Assembly: GCF_045679555.1 (NCBI RefSeq)
Contig: NC_092096.1
Location: forward strand, 27,660,364 to 27,724,363
DNA length: 64,000 bases
Direction: 5' to 3'
Source of the DNA: Salvelinus alpinus
Lineage: Eukaryota > Chordata > Actinopteri > Salmoniformes > Salmonidae
The notes beneath the pieces were generated by a model, which saw only the letters and a program-made list of their open reading frames with translations, did no database searches and had not been told where the DNA came from. Positions 12,848 to 64,000 of this stretch are shown piece after piece; within the stretch, counting starts at the first letter, position 1; each line of letters opens with the position of its first letter. Made by a program: the position numbers and the translations under genes.

Positions 12848-15800
12848 AGGAAAAGGACCGAGATCCCAGCGGACCATAAGAAACCGGAAGACCAGAATTC
12901 CCGGGCCTACACGGCCTGGCTGCAGTGGTGGAAGACAGACCTCTCAGTCGAGGACTACCTCCGATACATCACCAATCAGGTAAGAGGTCACACATTCTGT
13001 AGTTACAGGAAGCAAATAGAAGAAGACTTTCTAATTAATAGAAGGCAGTAAATGCATAAAAATCGATTGAGTAACTAGAAGAAAATCAACCGGTTTGTGT
13101 ACAAATGAATCTCAATAGACTTTCGAATTGGACCATAGGTTATTATAGACATGGCTTGATTTATTTTTTGTGTTTTGTTGTTGTTTTTTAGTAGTTCTAC
13201 TTTTTTTATATTGAATACTGTGCCCTGTTGGGTAGGGCTTGAAAGTTAAGCGTTTCACTATAATTGTGCATTTGACAAATAAAATGTGACATTTAAAATG
13301 GGTGCCAATTAAACAACTCGTTTGGGCTTGAGTACTGTTTATATTTAGGTGCCAGAACTTTTCAGTCATTATTCTATAAGAGTTGCTGGACCTCAAGCAG
13401 TAGAAAAGTCAAGGTGCCAGTACTCAGTACCGAATGAAATTAATACTTCTTTGAATTAATTAATGACATTTTATTTTCGTGTCAAATCGCCAATTGGCAA
13501 CTCATCCCTTATGGGATTAATTGACACATAAACAAACATTACAATAATTCACTAAAAAAAGAAAGAAAGAAAAAGTAAGGTAAAAATCAATACATAATAG
13601 TAAATTACATCCCTAGAGCAGTAAAATAATATACATACATACACACTGTATACATACATACATACATACATACATACATACATACATACATACATACATA
13701 CATACACAGAAAAAAAGAAACAGAAGTCACTGTCTGGCACAAAGAGAAGATTCATATGGGAGACAACCATATACACAATATATATACACACACCATTAAC
13801 CACATAGAAGCTAAATATATATATATATATTTTTAAACAATTTCTTTATAGGTAGCCCTTTTACTTTTTTCCAGGCTTTATTTAAATATTCTGCAAACTG
13901 AAATACACAATGGACAAAAAACTATTTCAATTTCTCCTCATCACTTAGCCACATAATGCCAGGGTATATTGGGTGTGCTTTCTGGAATAAGAGCAAGCGT
14001 ATATTGTGGTAGAAAGGGCAATAGAGGTTAAAATGAGTTTACTTCTCTATTTCTTTGAGGTCACAATAGTTACTTTCCTCTTCCATTTCACCACGATACT
14101 GACCTGTTTCAATATCCCTGATCTGACCTGTTTCAATATCCCTGATCTGACTTGTTTCAATATCCCTGATCTGACCTGTTTCAATATCCCTGATCTGACC
14201 TGTTTCAATATCCTGGTCTTACCTGTTTCAATATCCCTGATCTTACCTGTGCACATAGCGATCGCTTGCTTTTAGGTAGGTTATACATAATATATCTCTC
14301 ACACACAAATTCACCCTTAATCAAACAAAAGGTTCTCAATTTGGGTTCTCATCCACCCATTTTTTTCCTTCATATTGCATCAACAGTTGTTTTTCAATCA
14401 TATATATGTCTCCCTTCATCTGGATTTCATACAGATGTTCACAGTCAGACTCTTGAAAAAGGTCGGACATTTCAGCTGCCCAGGCTCCCCCTATGGATAG
14501 ATCCCATTGAAAAACTTTACTAGCTATTCTGGCAGTTGGCATATCCAACAGTCTATTCCAAAGTCTCACCATACATGCCTTCCATCTCACCTCACAGGGT
14601 TCTCAGCCCATATCCCCAGTTATTGCAAGGAAAGGTGCAAACTTGTGGACACCTAAAAAGTTATGGGCGTGTTCGTTTTTTAAATACCTCTTAGCACCCC
14701 ACACTCCTGCGGAATAGTCCAGAACAGGACACACGCATGTCTGATACAGTTTGGAGTACGTAGCATAACCAATATCTTTCAGTGTTTTTGTTTTCCCCAT
14801 AACTCCTCCAAGAACTCTACTTCCTGAGTCGGCTAGGGTTGATGTTCCGTATAGAAAGGTAATAGGTTCATCAATAAAAAGACCCAAATATGTATAATTG
14901 CTAGTAAACTCACTGAAGTGAAAAACACTTCTCTTAGTACTTGGATTTCTAAAAGTCATGATCTGTGTTTTTGTCTGGTTAGTCTCCATCTTTTACACCA
15001 ATTGACTGCACATAACATGTTCTGCAGGTCTTGTTCAGTTTCTTCCATCTAAATAATATAATCAGCATATAAAAGGATTCTTAACATTTCATCATCATAT
15101 CTTACTCCAATATTTAACTGTTGAATTTCTTTTGCCAAATAATTTATAAACAAAGCAAACAGTCGGTGATAAGGTGTCTCCTTGTTTTACACCCGAGGGT
15201 GTGGAAACCAATCTGTACCATATTCATTAACACGCACACAAGCAATTGATACTTTGTAAAGAGACTGGATTGCGTGATCAAATTTCCCGTCAACCCTTGT
15301 CTTTAACAAACTATAGGCTAAAATATCCCTATTTACAAAATCAAAAGCTTTCTGGAAATCAATGAAACATGCTTGGATGTAGGCTTCTCTTCGTGTAATC
15401 TATTTCTGATTATTGTACAGACCGAGAAGATATGATCTGTACAGGCTCTGGATTTACGAAAACCATTTTGTTCTTCTACAAGAATGTTTTGATTCTCCAA
15501 AAATCGAATTAGCCTATTGTTGAGGATGGATGAAAATATAATGTATAAACTGTACTTTAAACTTATGCCTCTATAGTGGCACTCTTGGGTAATTTTTTGA
15601 AGATTTGGGAATGGGATTCACTACAGACTTATACCAAGTGGATGGCAGTATACTGTACTCAAAACACATTTGGAGCAAATGATATAGGACGTCAATTAAT
15701 TTAGGGGATTTTAAAACCTCATTAGGCAGTTCATCAATGCCAAATGCTTTCCCATATTTTGCAGCGTCAACCACCTTCTTAACTTCTGCCACAGACAGCT

Positions 15801-18800
15801 CCTCATTTAAATACGGGTTACATATATAAGAGGGTTTTAACATTGTATTTTCCAGTTTAGTTTTCAGGGAACATATGTCTTTATAAAATTCTTCCTCAAA
15901 ATATGCCACATTTTCGTTACCTGAGAACAACCTAGCAAACCCCTTCTCCCACTCTTTAAGTACCTGTGTAATATCAGTGTTTTTTCCAGGCCCAATTCAA
16001 GCACTGGATACATGTCCAGTTATTTCCATGTCCAGTTATTTTTGTGGTATCAGAGAGCGATTGACTAGGACTCTCTCTGTCTTTGTGTCTAAATAGGACT
16101 CTGACTACCTGTGGGCGGCGTTCCACTTGTACGATAGTGGCGATAGTGACGATGAGGAGGACGAGAGGAGGAGACTGCTCCAGCTACGACGAGACGAGAG
16201 GAAGAAGTCTGTCTGTCTGTCTTACTGTCTGTCTGCCCCACTTTTCGTTCTTTTTTTCTCCGTTCTTTTTTGTTGTAATCATGTTTCTTACATTATGAGG
16301 ACTGCGAGCAGCTAACAAACCAATGTGTGTGGACAGTAGGCGGAGGCAGAAGATGGAGGCTCTAAAGGGTCAGAAGCAGGAGTACGTGACAGGGGTGTGG
16401 AACGTCAACACGGTGCTGCTGGGAGGGCTGTGGAAGGAACCCCATCTGGAGGGTAACACACACACACACTGACTTTTGACCATAGTAATTTAGTGAGTCA
16501 TTCAAAAGCAGGATGTTCCAGTCAAGGATTGTGAAATAAAAGGAAGTCAAACAGTTCTGGTTTAGTAGGTAATGTCATGACTCATTGGATTTCTTGCTTA
16601 TTGGTACTAAACCTGTTTCATAGCCTATTGTTTATAGACTCATAGGTAACCTATTGTCTGTTGGGTTTTTTACAGAGGAGGAAGAGAGCCCAGATGAAGA
16701 AATAACCAGCCCTAAACAGGTGTGTGTGTGTGTGTGTGTGTGTGCGTGTCTTAGTACACAGATGATACTATAAATGTACTGTAAATGGATACTATAATTG
16801 AACTGTAAATGGATACTATACAGTAAATGTACCATAAATGGATTTACAGCCATTGTAATACAGTCAGGTTTTATGTGTCATTAAGACTGGGAGCCTTCGT
16901 TCTGGGTAGTTCTCTCCTTCCTTGTCCCATTCCATCATCTCTCCTTCCTTGTCCCATTCCATCATCTCTCCTTCCTTGTCCCATTCCATCATCTCTCCTT
17001 CCTTGTCCCATTCCATCATCTCTCTTTCTCTGTCCCATTCCAACATCTCTCTCTCCTTGTCCCATTCCAACATCTCTCTCTCCTTGTCCCATTCCATCAT
17101 CTCTCCCTCCTTGTCCCATTCCATCATCTCTCCTTCCTTGTCCCATTCCATCATCTCTCCTTCCTTGTCCCATTCCATCATCTCTCCCTCCTTGTCCCAT
17201 TCCATCATCTCTCCCTCCTTGTCCCATTCCATCATCTCTCCCTCCTTGTCCCATTCCATCATCTCTCCCTCCTAGTCCCATTCCATAATCTCGCCTTCCT
17301 TGTCCCATTCCATCATCTCTCCAATTCCTTCAGATCTACGCAAAGGCTCATAACAGTTTGGGGCTGATTGGGCTCTGTTCCAAATCAAACTCTAGCTCCT
17401 ACCACTAGGGACTTTCTGTAGACTTGAATTGAATAGGCCTTAGCAATATGGATACTATTTCCCTTTAAACTGTTTTTTCTACTAACTGTTCTCTCTCCCT
17501 GTCAGAAGGCCTATAAGAGGACAGTGAGTGTGGGGAGCAAGGACGCCAGTCAAGGGGGGGTGATGGGAGAGGGGGACCAGGTCCAGAGCAGGCTGGAGAG
17601 GATCTGGACACTCCTCTGCCTGCCCGACACCTACAGACTGGACATGGCCATCAAGTACAGCTCCCACGCACGCAGGGACCAGCTGGAGGAGGTGTGCACA
17701 GTACACAGACACACACGCATACAATAACAAATATATACAAGTGAATGCACACTTACTGTACAAGTATCATGCCACCATCTATAGCAGGGCTGTCTCATTC
17801 TGGTCCTGGAGGGCCTAAACACTTCTGGTTTTTGTTTCTACCAGGTAGTTAATTGCACTCACCTGGTGTCCCAGGTCTGAATTAGTCCCTGATTAGAAGG
17901 AGAGAATAAAACCATATGTTTTTGGGCCCTCCAGGACTGACATTGGACAGCCCTGATAGAGGTTAGTAGAGATGGTAGCATGATACTTGATGCTGTGTTC
18001 ATATTACCTCACCATATCACCATAGACACAGAGCTCACTATATCACCATAGACACAGAGCTCACCATATCACCATAGAGACAGAGCTCACCATATCACCA
18101 TAGAGACAGAGCTCACCATATCACCATAGAGACAGAGCTCACCATATCACCAAAAACACAGAGCTCACCACCATATCACCATAGAGACAGAGCTCACCAT
18201 AGAAACAAAGCTCACCATATCACCGTAGACACAGCTCACCATATCACCATAGAGACAGAGCTCACCATATCACTATATACACAGAGCTCACCATATCACC
18301 ATAGACACAGAGCTCACCATATCACCATAGACACAGAGCTCACCATATCACCATAGAGACAGAGCTCACCATATCACCAAAAACACAGAGCTCACCATAT
18401 CACCATAGAGACAGAGCTCACCATATCACTATATACACAGAGCTCACCATATCACCATAGACACAGAGCTCACCATATCACCAAAAACACAGAGCTCACC
18501 ATATCACCATAGACACAGAGCTCACCATAGAGACAAAGATCACCATATCACCAAAAACACAGAGCTCACCATATCACCATAGGCACAGAGTTCACTATAT
18601 CACCATAGAAACAGAGCTCACCATATCACCAAAAACACAGAGCTCACCATATCCCCATAGACACAGCTCACCATAGAGACAGAGCTCACCATATCACCAT
18701 AGAGACAGAGCTCACCATATCACCAAAAACACAGAGCTCACCACCATATCACCATAGAGACAGAGCTCACCATAGAGCCATAGAAACAGAGCTCACCATA

Positions 18801-20988
18801 GAGCCATAGCTCACCATATCACCGTAGACACAGCTCACCATATCACTATATACACAGAGCTCACCATATCACCATAGAGACAGAGCTCACCATATCACCA
18901 AAAACACAGAGCTCACCATATCACCATAGACACAGAGCTCACCATATCACCATAGAGACAGAGCTCACCATATCACCAAAAATACAGAGCTCACCATATC
19001 ACCATAGACACAGAGTTCACTATATCACCATAGAGACAGAGCTCACCATATCACCATAGACACAGAGCTCACTATATCACCATAGAAACAGCTCACCAGA
19101 TCACCATAGAGACAGAGATCACCATATACTTCCAAAATCTTTTCCATACCTTGAACAGAATTCTGTGTATGCATACATCTGTGTATGTGTGTGTGTCCGT
19201 ATTTGTATACACCCGTGTGTGTGTGTGCGCGTATCCTCCTAGGCCATGGCAGCATGGGCGCGCGCTGCCCGTCTCATCCAGCAGAGGGAGTCTCTGCTGG
19301 CTCGTCTGGAGCTGTTTGAGAGGGACGCTTCTGACCCCAACCGCTTCTTCCTGCAAGGTACTGCATAATATATATCTGCTCTGGGGTTAAGTTTCTCCTC
19401 GGTGCAAATATTTTCCCACGAGCCCGTCCTCCCCAATTAAGGTGACACCAACCTCCTGTGCTCCTTACAATATTATAACATATTGCTTTTACAGCATATT
19501 GTATTGGATGATATATTGTAAGTTGCTAAATATATCATCATATTATTATTGTTATAAATAAAAGGCAGTTGATGAAATATCTAATGCCAGAGTACACCCT
19601 ACTGGACAAAAAAATTTAAGCACCTGGTATTCCCAGGCAGTCTCCCAGCCAAGTACTAACTAGGCCCAACCCTGCATAGCTTCCGAGAGGCTAGTATGGT
19701 CGTAAGTGAAGGAACATATCTTCATACACTTTACAAAGTGAATGTCTTTCGCTCTATCTTTGTCTCTTTCTTTCATTCCATCTTTCCTTCCTTCCTCTCT
19801 CTCACTTAATTTTTCTATCCTTTCCTTCCACTCTCTTTTCATTCTATTTATTATTTCCTGCCCCTCTCTCTCTTTCTCGCTCTCGCACTCATTTTTTTCT
19901 TTCTCAGGCTACCGAGGCACCTCTCTAGCCAGGATGAATGAGTCCAAGCACCGGAGCAAACTCAACTCCCAGATCTGTTCTCTGGAGAAGGTGTTGTCTA
20001 AGATTCTCCACCACATTACAGACAGCTTCCATGACACTGTCACCTACAAGGTGAGTCAGGCCAATGGGCCATACATCATGGGTCTATTAATTAGTGTACA
20101 GCGTAACAAAATGTTTTGCAACGGAAAACGAAAACCTGTGTTTCTTATTAGACAAATTGAGCAAAGTCCCTCCTTGTTTTTGCTTGTTTGCTTCCGTTGA
20201 CTTCCTAGTGAATATGACTCACTAGTGTCACTGTGCTCCTCGACATACAGCACATGCAGTATGCTATGGGGGATAGAGAGAGACAGAGCGAAAGCAGAGC
20301 ATTGACGTTCCCTCACCTTCTCTATTTCTCTCTCACTCCCATTCTGTTTCTTCCTCTGGCCATGTCCAAAATCGGTCCTGTCTTGCATACTACTTACTAA
20401 AACTGCATAATGTGTAATAGTCGTATATTCTATCTAGAACATACCAGTTAGAAAAAAAGTATGCAGTAAGTTACAAATATTGACATACTAGGCTCATACA
20501 TACTGAGAAAACGCTATGTAGAGCTCTGCGCCATCCCCCTTATCTGATTATCCCCAATAACCAGAACTTGTCAACTCATCATCAAGTCCTTCATTGGTTT
20601 AATCAGGTGTATTAGTATTGGGCTAGAACAAAAGCCCCAAAACTCTGGTGCAGCCAGACATAACTAAGCAGTTTCCTCACAGCTGTGTTTTCAACTGTCA
20701 CTCTCTCACTCTCTCCAGGGGAGGCCGTACAGGGAGAAGATGCGCTGGGACCGCATCGAGATGCTCTACTGGCTGCAGCAGGAGCGCCGGGTCCAGGCTC
20801 TGGAGAGGGTGGTGGAGGGGAGGGGCTCTCTCCCCACCAGACTGCCCCCCCTCAACCACAAACTTTGGCTGTACCCGGGCACCCACCCCACCCCCCAAGG
20901 ACACACCCCGACCCTCAGCCAGAGGCCCCACCCTCACACACACAGCGGCTCCAACCCAACCCAGCCAAACTCAGTGTATCCAGTATAA
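7520..20988 (+). CDS. ccdc87: CCDC87-like coiled-coil protein, 19 exons
   Basis: Coding exons: 7520-7739, 8075-8229, 8376-8626, 8872-9109, 9347-9428, 9624-9706, 9871-10028, 10126-10252, 11920-12123, 12285-12401, 12552-12667, 12850-12979, 16097-16206, 16340-16452, 16676-16719, 17506-17691, 19243-19357, 19908-20050, 20719-20988. The sum is 2862 nt, which closes in frame as 953 residues. Features pointing to CCDC87 are YHSILGPLSLF near the N-terminus, CSSMPDL in exon 7, AWLQWWKTDLSVEDYL in exon 12, LDMAIKYSS in exon 16, ASDPNRFF in exon 17 and EMLYWLQQERR in exon 19. The C-terminal third is helical and charged. Mammalian CCDC87 is linked to sperm and acrosome formation; nothing here tests that. 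The start is the first in-frame ATG after an upstream stop at 7388. A short upstream ORF (ATG at 7430, stop at 7529-7531) overlaps it. All junctions are GT-AG except the exon 5 donor, which reads GC. Confidence 0.8.
10241..11610. repeat. 20-bp minisatellite made of a splice-donor junction (about 67 copies)
   Basis: The unit is ACACACTCTGCAGGTAGGGA, with C/T variation at CAG/TAG and occasional units short by two bases. The first unit is the true end of exon 8 of the CCDC87-like gene (ACACTCTGCAG) plus the start of its intron (GTAGGGA). The array therefore amplifies the exon/intron boundary. It is open in several minus-strand frames (up to 497 codons) only because the 20-bp unit lacks stops; I do not regard that as coding. 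Confidence 0.97.
13440..16010 (-). mobile_element. Decayed non-LTR retrotransposon (LINE), 3' portion
   Basis: Reverse-transcriptase-like pieces read on the minus strand. Near 15571-15930 there is an RT palm-type stretch (KYGKAFGIDELPNEVLK, then WYKSVVNPIPKS). Near 15040-15080 a degenerate catalytic box reads YADY where YADD is usual. Near 14603-14989 is a downstream segment (TQIMTFRN, CPVLDYSAGVWG). A short C-terminal stretch ends near 13925. Frameshifts and stops break it. The 3' UTR seems to run to about 13440 and includes a TACA microsatellite (13630-13705). It lies in the CCDC87-like intron after exon 12. I recognise the class but not the clade. Confidence 0.75.
14090..14253. repeat. 24-bp tandem repeat (about 7 copies) inside the LINE
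   Basis: The unit CTGACCTGTTTCAATATCCC plus TGAT is repeated head to tail with few changes. It lies within the C-terminal coding remnant of the LINE, so it probably expanded after insertion. Confidence 0.9.
16908..17330. repeat. 27-bp minisatellite (about 15 copies)
   Basis: The unit TTCCTTGTCCCATTCCATCA plus TCTCTCC is pyrimidine-rich on the plus strand, with CTTCC/CTCCC variants. It lies in the CCDC87-like intron between exons 15 and 16. Because 27 is a multiple of three and the unit lacks stops, frames on both strands stay open; this is not coding. Confidence 0.95.
17785..17955. mobile_element. Short inverted-repeat MITE
   Basis: It starts CAGGGCTGTC and ends GACAGCCCTG. The inner sequence CTGGTCCTGGAGGGCC pairs imperfectly with GGGCCCTCCAGGACTG near the right end. 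It is about 170 bp with no ORF. Only ATAG is shared by both flanks, so the target duplication is not resolved. A related tail (near 20590-20650) lies in a later intron of the same gene. Confidence 0.6.
18003..19130. repeat. 26-bp minisatellite (about 40 copies, irregular)
   Basis: The unit is close to AGAGCTCACCATATCACCAT plus AGACAC, with frequent variants (AAAAACAC, TATACAC) and units of different length. It lies in the intron between exons 16 and 17 of the CCDC87-like gene. It is more diverged than the 20-bp array in the same gene, so it may be older. Confidence 0.95.
19420..19462. repeat. Fragment of a hAT-like fold-back MITE family
   Basis: CCGTCCTCCCCAATTAAGGT followed by a CACCAACCTCCTGTG end matches the right end of the repeat at 36176-36285. 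Only the terminus is present. Confidence 0.45.
19616..19706 (-). pseudogene. 5S rRNA pseudogene with internal deletion
   Basis: Read on the minus strand, the sequence starts CTTACGACCATACTAGCC, which corresponds to the 5' end of 5S rRNA. It then jumps to TCTCGGAAGC and continues through GGGCCTAGTTAGTACTTGG and GGGAATACCAGGTGCT to the 3' end. About 25 nt, roughly 5S positions 19-43, are missing. The region that normally holds the pol III internal control elements (about positions 50-97) is kept with a few substitutions. It lies in the CCDC87-like intron 17. It could also be the head of a 5S-derived SINE; no clear SINE body follows. Confidence 0.8.
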
Positions 20989-21010
20989 GTTTGAACGTTG
21001 TAAGCAAATT

Positions 21011-21016
21011 AATAAA
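21011..21016 (+). terminator. Polyadenylation signal of the CCDC87-like gene
   Basis: An AATAAA begins only 23 bp after the TAA stop, implying a very short 3' UTR. No other strong signal lies between the stop and the next gene's expected promoter. Confidence 0.6.
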
Positions 21017-22304
21017 ATGCTTGGAAAAATGTTTGTATGCACTGCTTGGAAGGAAATATTATATTTGATCATTTGTATGTATTCATATTATGTATAATCC
21101 ATTATCACTTGTCAAGTAAATGTATGAACGTGATTGGATAATATATATATGCACTACTAGTAGGTTCATATGACATTGTCAACATTTGATATGGTGAATA
21201 TTTTGTCATTAATCATTTACATTATTTTGTTCTGAGTTTGGCAGAAACATGCAACTCTAAGTGCCATGACAAAAGGAACGCTGTTTGCACTATGAGTCTA
21301 TTTAGGGCCACTGTTTAGTGTCTTATCAGTATTGCCAAGTGCAATACCAAAGATACTGAGCTAGCACTGCAGGCCTACAAGTTTACAATGAACAACAAGC
21401 TGTCACGTATCACCAGGCAGCATACTCCCATCTGCCTAGTTACAGTCAAGTATGCTTTATCTCACCCTCTCACGTGTGCGCGAAACGCCACCGCATTGGT
21501 CATTTCAGACCGAGGGAAGTTGTTTTTGTTATAATTCAGGAAGAACCCTACTCATTTCAAAAATAGGTGGGGATTTTTGTCAGAATTACATTATTTTGAA
21601 AGGAAATGATTATAATCCTGAGCACTATCGAGTGTGGATAGCGAGCAAATAGATACATGTGAGTATTTGTTTCATTTCCTTACAACTTGGGCAAGTCTTA
21701 TTACGAGTGAAGTATGTGCCACCTTCAGTTAAAAAGTGTTGTTCCTATCTGTTTTTATAAACATAAAACATACAATGTTTGTCTGCCTGTGGAAATAATA
21801 AACGTATAAATAGCGTTTGTTATGCATACTACATAGCCTACTACAGACAGCTGCTCTGTAGTTTTGGGAATGTCGGCTAGCTACACTGTGCTGTGTCCCA
21901 CAGCTGTCAAATTAACCTTAGACCGTAACGTTGTAGTTAACTACCAAGTGCACAGTTAGCTACTTTATATATATATAAAACTTGTAACGTGACTGAATGA
22001 CAAAAGCCTACAATCAATGTTCACTCTAAAGAGGAAATTTGCTAACTTCCTGACGTTGAATCATCGCAATATCTGGGCAAGTCAGTGCACGCAGACTGAA
22101 TGGAGGAGATGGATAACAAAAGTAGTCTCAATTGTTGTTTTTCTGTTACAAATTAACGTTAGATGGTCAAGTCAGTCAGACTTTTTTCCATTCTCAACCA
22201 CATTCATGGAGAAAAAAGTCACCTGTCCTTACGAAATATATTGCAGTCAGAGTGCTGCAAATACTGCCTCCAAAATACCACAGTCGACTGCAACTACTGC
22301 ACTT

Positions 22305-22690
22305 TTTTTTCTTCTACCCAATTTCGTGGCATCCAATTGTTAGTAGTTACAACTCCCGAACGGCCTCGGGAGAGACGAAGGTCGATAGCCATGCGTCATC
22401 CGAAACACAACCCAGCCAAGCTGCACTGCTTTTTAACACAGCGCGCATCCAACCCGGAAGCCAGCCGCACCAACGTGTAGGAGGAAACACCGTGCACCCA
22501 GCCCGGTCCGCCACAGGAGTCGCTAGTGCGCGACGAGACAAGGATATCCCTACCGGCCAATCCCTCCCTAACCCGGACGACGCTAGGCCAATTGTGCGTC
22601 GCCCCATGGACCTCCCGGTCGCGGCCGGCTGTGACAGAGCCTGGGCTCGAACCCAGAGTCTCTGGTGGCACAGCTAGCACTGCGATTGCT
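22305..22690 (-). mobile_element. tRNA-derived SINE (SlmI-like)
   Basis: On the minus strand it reads from CTAGCTGTGCCACCAGAGAC through a B-box-like GGGTTCGAGCCC to a body ending CCACGAAATTGGG-like. It is a second copy of the family seen at 29400-29870. This copy lacks the extreme 5' tRNA-Leu-like head. It lies 5' of the apaf1 coding start. The family name is inferred from the Leu-tRNA-like head of the other copy. Confidence 0.7.
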
Positions 22691-23116
22691 ACTGCACTTT
22701 TACTGCAATTTCAAAACTGCAATCTTTTTTTGTAAGGGCAGCATTTTCAAATATTTTATGGCACTGTAGTATTACAAGGATCCTCATCATACTGTATATC
22801 TACCTATCAGAGCTCTTATCAGTTTCCAGTCTTATTTTAGGTGGGGCACAGGAGTCACACTAAGAGGCAGCAGTGCTAGTAGTAGTACTGTCCTAGCTCT
22901 GGTCTAGGGTGTTACGTGCAGCTTGAGCCTCCTTCAACGTATTATTGTTCAAGAAGGCTCAAGCCACACATAGCACCCTGGACCAGAGCTAGTACTGCCC
23001 ATACTACATCCATCCATGCAACTTCCTTTCCCCGCAGTTCCCATCACCTGCAAATCAATCACCATTCCAGCCCAGCCACCCCACCTGTGTGGTCGGACCA
23101 GGTCTGGCCCGTTGGC

Positions 23117-64000
<40,884 letters not shown>

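Larger units (their letters stand above)
20989..23039. other. Intergenic region and probable apaf1 promoter
   Basis: After the CCDC87-like 3' end the DNA is AT-rich. A non-coding first exon of apaf1 may lie near 21450-21658: a GCATTGGTCA motif (reverse CCAAT) at about 21495 precedes a good donor, ACAT followed by GTGAGTATT, at 21659. The coding exon has an acceptor, TTTCCCCGCAG, ending at 23039, which supports a spliced 5' UTR. A SINE remnant occupies 22305-22690. No CpG island is evident. Confidence 0.35.

Noticed and set aside
22347-22680. Gene-like ORFs in GC-richer DNA before apaf1
   Set aside because: The same ORFs recur at 29446-29823; both are translations of the SINE.
22916-23116. 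N-terminal extension of Apaf-1 from an ATG at 22916
   Set aside because: The extra 67 codons have no similarity to the CARD, and a good splice acceptor at 23039 falls inside them; the conserved protein starts near 23117.

Overview
The window is vertebrate nuclear DNA, most probably from a salmonid fish. The evidence is its repeats: Tc1/mariner copies with Sleeping Beauty-type ends, tRNA-derived SINEs of the kind common in salmonids, hAT-like fold-back MITEs, long GT runs and many minisatellites. The genes are split into short exons by GT-AG introns. Exon models were built by reading frames across splice sites, and the phases close without a break in all four genes.

Layout. (1) 1-4169, plus strand: the 3' end of a TCP11-family gene (tcp11l2-like), whose last intron holds a Tc1-like element with two SINE-like units inside it. 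(2) 4170-7519: intergenic, AT-rich, with old repeats. (3) 7520-20988, plus strand: a 19-exon gene predicted to encode 953 residues, recognised as CCDC87-like. Its introns carry four minisatellites, a decayed LINE and a 5S rRNA pseudogene. (4) 23117 to beyond the window end, plus strand: apaf1, the apoptosome scaffold, with CARD, NB-ARC, winged-helix and helical regions and most of both WD40 propellers. About 70 residues are expected past base 64000. (5) 35132-28685, minus strand, inside the 8.35-kb apaf1 intron between the last two NB-ARC exons: an apparently intact five-exon gene for a secreted protein with two C-type lectin domains and a charged tail (334 residues predicted).

The most notable points are the nested antisense lectin gene; a Sleeping Beauty-type element lying about 10 bp from one of its acceptors; a 20-bp minisatellite in the CCDC87-like gene whose unit is the exon/intron junction, so that dozens of copies of a splice donor follow the real one; a possible extra 39-codon exon in the second apaf1 propeller, just after a 3.1-kb array of acceptor-like sequence; and a PIF/Harbinger-like MITE with a clear TAA duplication that splits another minisatellite.

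Apaf1 has an established role: it binds cytochrome c and (d)ATP and activates caspase-9. I see no functional link between it and its neighbours; the gene order fits conserved synteny with the human 12q23 region that holds both APAF1 and TCP11L2. No searches or alignments were run. Family assignments rest on recognised motifs and remembered family features.
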